Positions 1 through 5,631 of a DNA stretch of 11,933 nucleotides are shown here, piece after piece. Source of the DNA: Campylobacterales bacterium. GTDB taxonomy: Bacteria > Campylobacterota > Campylobacteria > Campylobacterales > QNZT01. A program made the translations under genes and the position numbers. Numbering within the stretch: position 1 is the first letter of the stretch; the number at the start of each line of letters is the position of its first letter. The notes under the pieces were generated by a model, which was given only the letters and a program-made list of their open reading frames with translations, was not told the origin of the DNA and did no database searches. The stretch covers positions 1-11,933 of the forward strand of contig DQTU01000239.1 of the NCBI GenBank assembly GCA_015662615.1, in the 5' to 3' direction.

Positions 1-381
1 AATTTCACCATTTTGGGGATTTATTTCAATTTTGTCCAACTCTTTGATCTCATCACTCTCACTTAACTCATAGATAGGAAGTCCCATGTTAAATGCATTA
101 CGATAAAAGATCCTAGCAAAACTTTTTGCGATAATTGCCGAAACACCAGCTTCTTTAAGTGCAATTGGTGCATGTTCACGAGATGAACCACAACCAAAGT
201 TTTCACCAGCGACTATCACATCACCTACTGTTAAATTATTTATAAAATTTGGATCAGCATCTTCCATCACGTGGGTTGCCAATACTTTAGGATCTGAAGT
301 ATTTAGATAACGTGCCGCAATAATTAAATCTGTATCGATATTATCACCAAACTTCCACACCGTCGCTTCTTTTTGACTCAT
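1..381 (-). CDS. leuD: 3-isopropylmalate dehydratase small subunit (5' part; runs off the left edge)
   Basis: LeuD and LeuC together form isopropylmalate isomerase, which converts 2- to 3-isopropylmalate in cytosolic leucine synthesis. The first 127 codons are visible, reading MSQKEATVWKFGDNIDTD and onward. The D-N-I-D-T-D segment near residues 13-18 and the GCGSSREHAP segment near residues 60-70 are hallmarks of the aconitase swivel domain in the LeuD family. Proteins of the compact bacterial/archaeal LeuD type are about 165-170 residues, so roughly 40 C-terminal residues lie outside the window. The ATG at 379-381 is preceded by a GAAGG ribosome binding site (around 388-392) and by a good promoter at 411-425. 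It is therefore probably transcribed on its own, even though it follows the flagellar genes on the same strand. An aconitase-family small subunit of another pathway is possible, but the motifs and length fit LeuD best. Confidence 0.93.
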   Translation of the reverse strand, partial: MSQKEATVWKFGDNIDTDLIIAARYLNTSDPKVLATHVMEDADPNFINNLTVGDVIVAGENFGCGSSREHAPIALKEAGVSAIIAKSFARIFYRNAFNMGLPIYELSESDEIKELDKIEINPQNGEI

Positions 382-410
382 TTAGTACCTTCGTCTTTAA
401 AATTTTGGAT

Positions 411-425
411 ATTTTACCCAAAAAA
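411..425 (-). promoter_or_regulatory. Predicted sigma-70 promoter of leuD (extended -10)
   Basis: On the minus strand the sequence reads TTTTTTGGGTAAAAT, with the -10 hexamer TAAAAT at 411-416. The same T6-GGG lead-in precedes the rpoD -10 box in this window, and a T-rich stretch in place of a -35 box is typical of Campylobacterota vegetative promoters. A start near 404 would give a leader of about 23 nt to the leuD ATG. Confidence 0.6.
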
Positions 426-433
426 GACAAAAA

Positions 434-583
434 TTAACCCAAATTATGCAAGTGCGTTTTCAATATCCTCAATATCCTCAATATCCTCAAAATCTTTAAA
501 AAACTTTGATCAAAAATATCTTTATTTTTAACAACAATTATAAAAGATAAAAACATAAATAAACCCAATAATAAAAAATCCAT
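434..583 (-). CDS. Small predicted membrane protein downstream of flgG, possibly frameshifted
   Basis: An ATG at 581-583 lies 3 nt after the flgG stop, with AAAAGG at the end of flgG well placed as its ribosome binding site. Read straight through, the ORF is 49 residues. It has an N-terminal hydrophobic segment (DFLLLGLFMFLSFIIVV, residues 2-18), then KNKDIFDQSFLK, then a run of Arg-Ile-Leu triplets encoded by a 9-bp repeat, ending in a stop at 434-436. The -1 frame after codon 29 instead reads KDFEDIEDIEDIENALA and stops at 444-446, giving 46 residues with a far more protein-like acidic tail. The heptamer T-TTT-TTA sits in the correct phase at the switch (497-503), and a 7-T rather than 6-T tract would also join the frames. 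So this is either a frameshifted gene, a tract-length variant or sequence error, or a programmed -1 site. I do not recognise the family. In low-GC DNA a chance ORF is also possible. Confidence 0.45.
   Translation of the reverse strand: MDFLLLGLFMFLSFIIVVKNKDIFDQSFLKILRILRILRILKTHLHNLG
461..487. repeat. Three perfect tandem copies of a 9-bp unit
   Basis: CAATATCCT occurs three times in direct succession at 461-469, 470-478 and 479-487. The unit length is a multiple of three, so copy-number change keeps the reading frame. On the minus strand it encodes either repeated Leu-Arg-Ile or, in the -1 frame, repeated Asp-Ile-Glu within the small ORF behind flgG. Confidence 0.9.
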
Positions 584-586
584 AAT

Positions 587-1375
587 CTACCTTTTAAGTC
601 CATTGACAGTTTGAAGCATCTCATCTGAAGTAGTAATTGCTTTTGAATTCGCCTCATAAGCACGTTGACCCGTGATCAAATCTGTCATCTCTTCAACAAG
701 CTGGACATTACTCATCTCTACAAATCCCTGTTTGATCTGCCCAAGTCCCTCAAGTCCAGCAGTACCTATTATAGCAGTACCAGAAGCTACTGTTGAATTA
801 TAATTATTGTCTCCTAATGAATGAAGACCTGCAGGATTTATAAAGTTTGCAAGCTCTATTTGACCTACTTGATTTGCTTCTGTCTCTCCGGCTTGAAGTA
901 CAGCAACTTGCCCATCACTTCCAATCGCTACGGTAACAGTATTTTCAGGTATAACAATTTCTGGAACAATCTTATAGCCGTCACTATTAACAATCGTTCC
1001 CGCTCCATCGACTTTAAATGCGCCATTTCGAGTATACGCCGTTGTACCATCGGGAAGTTCAACTTGAAAAAATCCATTACCCGTAATTGCCATGTCTAAA
1101 TTATTTCCTGTCTGCTTAAAGTTGCCCTGAGTAAACTGTTTAGTAATTGCAGTAGGTCTGACACCCAACCCCACTTCGATTCCTGTTGGAGATCCAAGCG
1201 TTGTTCCTGATTGCACTCCAGCATACTCCATAACTTGATAAAACAGGTCTGCAAATTCCGCTCTCTGCTTTTTATACCCAATTGTATTTACATTTGCTAT
1301 ATTATTTGAAGTTACATCTATCTGTGTCTGTTGCGCCAGCATTCCTGTTGCCGCTGTATATAATGATCGAATCAT
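587..1375 (-). CDS. flgG: Flagellar distal rod protein FlgG
   Basis: FlgG forms the distal rod of the flagellar basal body, crossing the periplasm inside the P and L rings. The 262-residue protein has the usual FlgG length. The N-terminus carries the rod-protein signature (MIRSLYTAATGM, then SNNIANVNTIGYKK near residues 28-36), the segment used for coiled-coil packing. The middle has the FlgG-type GNGFFQV and YTRNGAF segments (about residues 104-120). The C-terminus ends in the conserved EEMTDLITGQRAYEANSKAI stretch. Like other rod proteins it has no Sec signal and is exported by the flagellar type III apparatus. An AAAGGAG ribosome binding site lies in the 12-nt gap after flgG2, with which it forms an operon under the sigma-54 promoter at 2227-2244. 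The final codons also carry the ribosome binding site of the small ORF that follows. Confidence 0.96.
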   Translation of the reverse strand: MIRSLYTAATGMLAQQTQIDVTSNNIANVNTIGYKKQRAEFADLFYQVMEYAGVQSGTTLGSPTGIEVGLGVRPTAITKQFTQGNFKQTGNNLDMAITGNGFFQVELPDGTTAYTRNGAFKVDGAGTIVNSDGYKIVPEIVIPENTVTVAIGSDGQVAVLQAGETEANQVGQIELANFINPAGLHSLGDNNYNSTVASGTAIIGTAGLEGLGQIKQGFVEMSNVQLVEEMTDLITGQRAYEANSKAITTSDEMLQTVNGLKR

Positions 1376-1387
1376 CTAGTTTCTCCT

Positions 1388-2194
1388 TTATGCTCTAGCT
1401 GCGAGTTTTGTTATCGCATCTCTGTTAAGATCATCCATGTGACTGGTCATCACTTTCTGATACATCTCAATCATTCTACTGCCCTCTATCAAATCAACCA
1501 TCTCTTTCACAGCATTGACATTACTCATTTGTCTATATCCTTGCTTAACAAATATTCCCTCATCCATGGCGATAAGGTTCTCTTCTATGTTGGGTAGATT
1601 ATAGAGATTATCTCCCTCTTTCTCAATATCTTTTAAATTTTTTACACGCGCAATAAAGAGTTTAGCGACCTCTTTCCCATCTGAAAAAACTCTACCACTT
1701 TTATCTACACTTATAGCACCATTTTCAGGGAGTTTAATTTCCCTATTTTGTGAGTCTCTAAAGTTATATGGTAACAATAGATAACCATCTTTTGTGGAAA
1801 TCTCACCTTGGCTATTGACTACAAATGAGCTCTGCTGCGTTAATTTCACACCATTTTGAGTTTCAACTGCAAAAAACAGATCTCCACCATTGAGTGCTAA
1901 ATCTAGAGGATTTCCTGTATGTTTTGTATTTGCAGCTGTAAAATCAATATGCTTTTGTACTACTCGTGGTGTTCGATTTAGTGTTCGATTTAGAAATTTC
2001 GAGGACTCTTTTGTATGATTATCAAGTGGTAAAACATCTCTTTGTTCTTGATAAATCCTCTCAAAATCCCCTATTACTACGCCATCTCTTCGAAATCCAC
2101 TAGTATTAACATTTGCAAGATTATTCGTGGTTACATCAAGTTTGTTGAATTGGGCAACCATGGCACCAGTAACTTGATAGTATCCATTTTGCAT
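1388..2194 (-). CDS. flgG2: Flagellar rod protein of the FlgF/FlgG family (FlgG2 of Campylobacter; FlgF equivalent)
   Basis: A 268-residue rod protein paralogous to the FlgG encoded just downstream. It begins MQNGYYQVTGAMVAQ and has the rod signature TTNNLANVNTSGFRRDG. A GNPLDLALNGGDLFF segment lies in the middle, and the C-terminus (SNVNAVKEMVDLIEGSRMIE) matches the family end domain. Its sequence is more divergent than FlgG. By position and family it corresponds to Campylobacter FlgG2, which fills the FlgF proximal-rod role; that assignment is inference from family and gene order. The ATG at 2192-2194 has an AAAGG ribosome binding site at 2201-2205 with 6-nt spacing. It is the first gene of the flgG2-flgG operon, with a sigma-54 promoter about 22 nt upstream of the ATG (predicted transcript start), as expected for middle-class flagellar genes in Campylobacterota. 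Confidence 0.88.
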   Translation of the reverse strand: MQNGYYQVTGAMVAQFNKLDVTTNNLANVNTSGFRRDGVVIGDFERIYQEQRDVLPLDNHTKESSKFLNRTLNRTPRVVQKHIDFTAANTKHTGNPLDLALNGGDLFFAVETQNGVKLTQQSSFVVNSQGEISTKDGYLLLPYNFRDSQNREIKLPENGAISVDKSGRVFSDGKEVAKLFIARVKNLKDIEKEGDNLYNLPNIEENLIAMDEGIFVKQGYRQMSNVNAVKEMVDLIEGSRMIEMYQKVMTSHMDDLNRDAITKLAARA

Positions 2195-2226
2195 CTTAAT
2201 CCTTTGCTATCAGTTTATGACAAAAC

Positions 2227-2244
2227 AAGCAAGAACTGTTCCAA
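2227..2244 (-). promoter_or_regulatory. Sigma-54 (RpoN) promoter of the flgG2-flgG operon
   Basis: On the minus strand the sequence is TTGGAACAGTTCTTGCTT. It contains the invariant GG (forward 2241-2242) and GC (forward 2229-2230) separated by exactly 10 nt, and the TTGC element of the TGGCAC-N5-TTGCW consensus. Transcription would begin near 2217, giving a leader of about 22 nt. In Campylobacterota the FlgSR two-component system and RpoN drive hook and rod genes, which fits the gene downstream. The start of rpoD's promoter region lies only about 70 bp away on the other strand. Confidence 0.8.
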
Positions 2245-2309
2245 ATAGTTTATCTTAACTAAGAAGCCTAAATATAATCTAAATTTAACTTTTTAATATT
2301 CCATTAATA

Positions 2310-2324
2310 TTTTTTGGGTATAAT
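2310..2324 (+). promoter_or_regulatory. Predicted sigma-70 promoter of rpoD (extended -10)
   Basis: TTTTTTGGGTATAAT, with a perfect TATAAT at 2319-2324 and the T-rich lead-in typical of Campylobacterota, which rely little on a -35 box. The predicted start near 2331 gives a leader of about 50 nt. The leader contains a 6-bp inverted repeat TTTAAC / GTTAAA (2336-2341 and 2349-2354) of unknown significance. Confidence 0.75.
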
Positions 2325-2381
2325 ACCATCCTTAATTTAACACGCAGAGTTAAACTTTATGTTACTCACAGGGGAGTGTAT

Positions 2382-4226
2382 ATGGCAGCCAAAGATCTCA
2401 ATAAAACTTTAGAAAAATTAATCACCGATAATAAAAACGGGTATATAACCTATGAAGAGTTATTGCAAATTTTTCCAAAGCAGCCAACCGCTGCAAACTC
2501 AAAAAAAATTTTAACACTTTTAACTAAGAACAAAGTTGACTTAATCTCTTCAGCAGAAAAAGCAAAACTAAAAAATATTCAAGATGCACAACTATTGGCA
2601 GAAGAGCGTCAAAAATTACAAGATGAAGCCTTACAAAATGAGTTTGATTTAGGAAAAGAGAAAGAGCTTTTAGAATGGAGTAGAAGTGATTCTCCAGTAA
2701 GAATGTATCTTAGAGAGATGGGACTTGTAGCACTATTGACCAAAGAAGAAGAGATTGAAATTTCAAAAAGAATTGAACTTGGTGAAGATATCATCATCGA
2801 TGCTTTTTGTTCAGTTCCTTATCTGATAGACTTTATCTTGGATTATAAAGAAGCACTTATAAATAGAGAAAGAAGGGTTAAAGAACTTTTTAGAAGTTTT
2901 GATGAAGAAGAGAGCTCAAACGAAAATGCGGATGGAGATCCCTCTGTAGAAGAAAAGGAAAAAGCTACAGCAAAAGGTGACAACAAAAGAGAGAAAAAAG
3001 TCAATGAGAGCTTTAAAACTTTAGAAAAAGCAAAAAAAGAGTGGATCAAAGCCTCAACTGCCAAAGAAGAGACAACTGATTTATCAGAAGAAGAGCAGAT
3101 GCACCACTCTTTAATTTTAGCCTTTAAAAAGAAGACTTTAAAAGAGAAGCTTATTGATTTAGGGCCTACAAGTAAACTAATTAATGAACTTGTAAAATCA
3201 ATGGAAACAGCACTTAAAAGTGACGGTGGTTTTGATAAAGAACTTAAAAAACTTGAGTATAAACTTCCTCTTTTTAACGATACACTCAAAGAAAATCACC
3301 AAAAAATTATTGAAAATATTATAAACATGAGCAAAGATGATGTTTTAGCTTCGGTTCCTGAGGCAACAATGGTTTCAACCTATATGGAAATCAAAAAACT
3401 AGTCCAAACTAAAGAGGCAAGTAAAGATAGTTTTGATCTTGAACCTGACTATTTAAAAGAGATACTTGAACAAATTAAAAGAGGTAAAGCCATTGCAGAT
3501 AAGTCAAAAACAAGAATGGCTAAGTCAAATCTTAGACTTGTGGTATCAATCGCAAAGAGATATACAAATAGAGGCTTGCCATTTTTAGATCTTATCCAAG
3601 AAGGTAATATCGGTCTGATGAAAGCCGTTGATAAGTTTGAGTATAAAAAAGGGTACAAATTTTCAACTTATGCAACATGGTGGATTAGACAAGCCATCAG
3701 TAGAGCAATTGCCGATCAAGCAAAAACAATTCGTATCCCAATTCACATGATTGAGACAATCAATAGAATTAACAAAATCACAAGAAAACACCTTCAAGAA
3801 TTTGGTATGGAACCAGATCTTGATCAAATTGCTGAAGAAGTTGGACTTTCTGTTGATAAAGTAAAAAATGTTATTAAAATTACAAAAGAACCAATTTCAC
3901 TTGAAGCACCTATCGGAAATGAAGAAGATGGAAAATTTGGCGATTTTGTTGAAGATAAAAAATCCGTTGCACCTATGGAATTCATGCTCAAAAATGACTT
4001 AAAAGGTCAAATTGACGGAGTACTAGAGCAACTCAATGATAGAGAAAGAGCCGTTGTTAGAATGCGTTTTGGTCTTATGGAAGATGAGAGTGATAGAACA
4101 TTAGAAGAGATTGGAAAAGAGTTAAGTGTTACAAGAGAAAGAGTGAGACAAATTGAAAACTCAGCAATTAAAAAATTGAAACATCCAAAAGTTGGACGGA
4201 AACTAAAGAACTATATCGAAGAATAA
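2382..4226 (+). CDS. rpoD: RNA polymerase principal sigma factor RpoD (sigma-70)
   Basis: This is the housekeeping sigma factor that directs RNA polymerase to vegetative promoters. The 614-residue length is typical of Campylobacterota RpoD. Region 1.1 occupies about residues 1-60, and region 1.2 contains SPVRMYLREMG near 104-114. A long non-conserved spacer follows, with a highly charged stretch rich in Glu and Lys near 180-230. Region 2 starts at about 383 (NLRLVVSIAKRYTNRG, DLIQEGNIGLMKAV, YATWWIRQAI). Region 4 (about 550-614) has the LTLEEIG-type helix-turn-helix as RTLEEIGKELSVTRERVRQI. The ATG at 2382 is preferred because AGGGGAG ends 5 nt upstream. A GTG two codons earlier (2376) overlaps that ribosome binding site. 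The gene is monocistronic, with its own promoter upstream and a palindrome 4 nt after the stop. Confidence 0.98.
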   Translation: MAAKDLNKTLEKLITDNKNGYITYEELLQIFPKQPTAANSKKILTLLTKNKVDLISSAEKAKLKNIQDAQLLAEERQKLQDEALQNEFDLGKEKELLEWSRSDSPVRMYLREMGLVALLTKEEEIEISKRIELGEDIIIDAFCSVPYLIDFILDYKEALINRERRVKELFRSFDEEESSNENADGDPSVEEKEKATAKGDNKREKKVNESFKTLEKAKKEWIKASTAKEETTDLSEEEQMHHSLILAFKKKTLKEKLIDLGPTSKLINELVKSMETALKSDGGFDKELKKLEYKLPLFNDTLKENHQKIIENIINMSKDDVLASVPEATMVSTYMEIKKLVQTKEASKDSFDLEPDYLKEILEQIKRGKAIADKSKTRMAKSNLRLVVSIAKRYTNRGLPFLDLIQEGNIGLMKAVDKFEYKKGYKFSTYATWWIRQAISRAIADQAKTIRIPIHMIETINRINKITRKHLQEFGMEPDLDQIAEEVGLSVDKVKNVIKITKEPISLEAPIGNEEDGKFGDFVEDKKSVAPMEFMLKNDLKGQIDGVLEQLNDRERAVVRMRFGLMEDESDRTLEEIGKELSVTRERVRQIENSAIKKLKHPKVGRKLKNYIEE

Positions 4227-4230
4227 ACTC

Positions 4231-4252
4231 GTAGAATGGATGAAAATCCACC
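4231..4252 (+). repeat. REP-like palindrome, left copy
   Basis: GTAGAATGGATGAAAATCC followed by ACC, with a TGGAT/ATCCA stem closed by a GAAA loop, 4 nt after the rpoD stop. It closely resembles the element at 4825-4845, which lies in the opposite orientation. Its shape (a GTAG-type head plus a short hairpin) resembles dispersed REP palindromes associated with IS200-like RAYT enzymes, but that link is inference. It has no T-tract, so it is not a classical terminator, although it could stabilise the rpoD mRNA end. Confidence 0.6.
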
Positions 4253-4425
4253 TTCATAATATTACAGTAGAAATAATAATAGGTTCAGATACAACAGTAA
4301 ATGATTCTATGGTAGATGCTTTTGGAGAAGATACTCGTATAGGTATTTCATATAATAATCTAAAACCTTGAGCTACTTTTGCTATATCTTTTATAAATGG
4401 GGGATACGTGAACTTTTTATTATAA
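4240..4425 (+). pseudogene. Possible decayed ORF with an in-frame TGA
   Basis: From the ATG at 4240, inside the left palindrome, a frame runs for 43 residues with protein-like composition (for example GSDTTVNDSMVDAFGEDTRI). It meets a TGA at 4369-4371 and then continues in the same frame as ATFAISFINGGYVNFLL to a TAA at 4423-4425. A single TGG-to-TGA change would explain the break. There is no ribosome binding site, the first residues come from the palindrome, and I recognise no family. It could be the tail of a lost gene or chance coding in a 236-nt gap. Nothing else in 4227-4462 looks coding apart from the promoter noted separately. Confidence 0.22.
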
Positions 4426-4437
4426 TGATTCTATAAT
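4421..4437 (+). promoter_or_regulatory. Candidate -10 boxes upstream of the toxin-antitoxin-like gene
   Basis: Two TATAAT hexamers occur at 4421-4426 and 4432-4437, 26-42 nt before the TTG start at 4463. No convincing -35 box is seen, which is normal here. The second box would give a leader of about 19 nt. The local AT-richness makes a chance match possible. Confidence 0.4.
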
Positions 4438-4462
4438 TATTAGATATATAAAAAGGTTAATT

Positions 4463-4747
4463 TTGTATAAGTGGAATGATGATAAAAATGCTCTCTTAAA
4501 ATCAACAAGAGGGTTTAGTTTTAACGATGTTTTGGAGGAAATGTCACAAAATAATGATGCAATCAAAGAAGATGCAAAACATACACTAGAGTATCTTAAA
4601 CAAAAAAAGCAGATCAGCATTAACATGAAGCAGTCTGATTTGGATTTCATCAAACAAAAAGCCAATGACATAGGCATCTCATATCAAAATATTATACAAG
4701 CTTTAGTTCACAACTATGCAACTGGGAAATTAGAGCTTCGGATTTAA
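4463..4747 (+). CDS. Antitoxin-like protein with a BrnT-toxin-like N-terminus (possible toxin-antitoxin fusion remnant)
   Basis: A 94-residue protein. The TTG start at 4463 is supported by AAAAGG at 4451-4456 with 6-nt spacing. The first internal ATG (4541) has GGAGG only 2 nt away and would discard a plausible domain. Residues 1-27 (YKWNDDKNALLKSTRGFSFNDV) resemble the opening of BrnT/DUF497 toxins: the W-(N/D)-x-x-K start followed by (H/R)-G-(V/F)-S-F. Residues 42-94 (LKQKKQISINMKQSDLDFIK, then KANDIGISYQNIIQALVHNY) resemble the C-terminal part of ribbon-helix-helix/BrnA-type antitoxins, with the beta strand followed by two helices and the G-I-S-Y-Q turn. The toxin core and the antitoxin N-terminus are both absent. 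It may be a remnant formed by an in-frame deletion across a toxin-antitoxin pair, or a real family of solitary antitoxins. It lies alone between two palindromes. The family assignment is from memory of motifs, not a search. Confidence 0.6.
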   Translation: MYKWNDDKNALLKSTRGFSFNDVLEEMSQNNDAIKEDAKHTLEYLKQKKQISINMKQSDLDFIKQKANDIGISYQNIIQALVHNYATGKLELRI

Positions 4748-4824
4748 AGTTGGATAGGTCTATTGTTCCGTCATCCTTTTTTTAAGGCTCTCACATACAC
4801 ATATTTTCCGTGTTGATATAATTT

Positions 4825-4845
4825 GGTGGATTTCTTCCACCCTAC
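4825..4845 (-). repeat. REP-like palindrome, right copy, inverted relative to the left
   Basis: On the minus strand it reads GTAGGGTGGAAGAAATCCAC followed by C, with a GGTGGA/TCCACC stem. It matches the left copy except for two substitutions after GTAG and small changes in the loop. It ends 2 nt beyond the stop codon of the minus-strand membrane-protein gene and could act as its mRNA 3' end, although no T-tract follows. The stretch 4748-4824 before it shows no gene, only T-rich sequence. Confidence 0.6.
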
Positions 4846-4847
4846 GG

Positions 4848-5348
4848 CTATTTGTCACGAAAAAAGATAGATACAGTTGCCACTAACGGAACAATTGCTA
4901 AACCTGTCAAATACCCCATTATATTTAACATCCCATTTTTATTTAGATACAAAAACGATAAGAAAAGAGCTCCATAAGCAACTAAGCGAAATAGTGAAAC
5001 AGCTCCAGATGCAGATCTTCCTAGATTTTCAGCTGCAGTTTTAAAACCATCTATTTTTGCTCTCTCTTCAATAATGACCTCTTTCAAATCACGCTCTTCG
5101 CCATAAAGGTCATGAATATCTTCAATCATATCTAACTCTTCCCTATCCTCTTTTGGGATATCTCCAGATGCAATCCTTTTTTCTACCATCTTTTTATAAC
5201 CCAAAAAAGAAGCTAAAGTAATAAGCAGTGAGGCAAAAAATGCACTTTGAGAACTAATGAGCCAATTATTGCCATGGTAAAAAGAGAGGGCAATCAGAAA
5301 CACATCAACCACAACAAGAGTGATTATCAGTTTTTTAATATTTATCAT
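4848..5348 (-). CDS. Conserved-looking membrane protein of unknown function behind the atpZ-like gene
   Basis: From the ATG at 5346-5348 the product is 166 residues and begins MINIKKLIITLVVVDVFLIA. I see four membrane segments: about 6-23, 36-55, and two near the C-terminus (VSLFRLVAYGALFLSFLYL and YLTGLAIVPLVATVSIFF). A charged cytosolic-type central part (EDREELDMIEDIHDLYGEE) separates the two hairpins. The frame stays open to an ATG at 5414, but that would overlap the atpZ-like gene by 80 nt; the chosen start overlaps it by only 14 nt. The GAGG before it is rather close (3 nt), so translation may depend on coupling. I do not recognise the family. Its position as the last gene of the cytochrome c-hemL-atpZ chain suggests joint expression, not a known function. 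Confidence 0.7.
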   Translation of the reverse strand: MINIKKLIITLVVVDVFLIALSFYHGNNWLISSQSAFFASLLITLASFLGYKKMVEKRIASGDIPKEDREELDMIEDIHDLYGEERDLKEVIIEERAKIDGFKTAAENLGRSASGAVSLFRLVAYGALFLSFLYLNKNGMLNIMGYLTGLAIVPLVATVSIFFRDK

Positions 5349-5631
5349 CGTCCTCGTCATCATCATAATTTGTTTTTGCATGTTTGTACTTTGGATCGTC
5401 TTTGAGTTTATCAAGCTCTTTCATCTGTTTATTGTAAGCCCGTTTGATATTCATACCAGCCGCAAAAATACCCCAAAAAACACCAAGCCAAAGAAGCCAA
5501 TCATATCCAAGATACTTTTTCATAGCTATTCCTAAACCCACACCAATCACAACAGCAAGAACAATTGAGATACCAAGAGAGAGGTGTTCCGCTCCCTCTA
5601 CAAACTTTCCAAATTTTGGTTTTTCTTCCAT
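5335..5631 (-). CDS. AtpZ/AtpI-family small membrane protein
   Basis: A 98-residue protein with two membrane segments separated by a short loop: LSLGISIVLAVVIGVGLGIA (about 17-37) and WLLWLGVFWGIFAAGMNI (about 45-62). The glycine-rich first helix, short turn, G-x-x-x-G-x-x-x-N second helix and following basic patch (KRAYNKQMKEL) are typical of the AtpZ/AtpI (ATPase_gene1) family. Members of this family help ATP synthase c-ring assembly or act as Mg/Ca carriers next to it. The C-terminal tail is unusually acidic (YDDDEDDDKY). The ATG overlaps the hemL stop by one base (TAATG), so it is translationally coupled to hemL rather than located in an atp operon. A role with ATP synthase is inferred from the family only. 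Confidence 0.78.
   Translation of the reverse strand: MEEKPKFGKFVEGAEHLSLGISIVLAVVIGVGLGIAMKKYLGYDWLLWLGVFWGIFAAGMNIKRAYNKQMKELDKLKDDPKYKHAKTNYDDDEDDDKY

Noticed and set aside
461..487. Short direct repeats as a CRISPR remnant
   Set aside because: The units are 9 bp, contiguous and without spacers.
2376..2381. GTG start for rpoD two codons upstream
   Set aside because: It overlaps the AGGGGAG ribosome binding site that is correctly spaced for the ATG at 2382.
2359..2412. Leader peptide ORF overlapping the rpoD start
   Set aside because: A 17-codon frame without a ribosome binding site and without attenuator-like residues.
2843..3289. A 148-codon open frame opposite rpoD
   Set aside because: It is the antisense of the Lys/Glu-rich rpoD spacer, giving Ser/Leu/Phe-rich translation with no motif or ribosome binding site.
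4369..4371. TGA as a selenocysteine codon
   Set aside because: There is no recognised selenoprotein family, no ribosome binding site and no evident SECIS-type hairpin; a decayed Trp codon is simpler.
4817..4822. TATAAT as a plus-strand promoter
   Set aside because: It would transcribe only the antisense of the minus-strand membrane protein gene; a chance match is likely in AT-rich sequence.
5349..5414. N-terminal extension of the membrane protein behind atpZ
   Set aside because: The extra 22 residues are Met/Gln/Thr-rich and read in another frame of the acidic atpZ tail, so they look non-coding in this frame.
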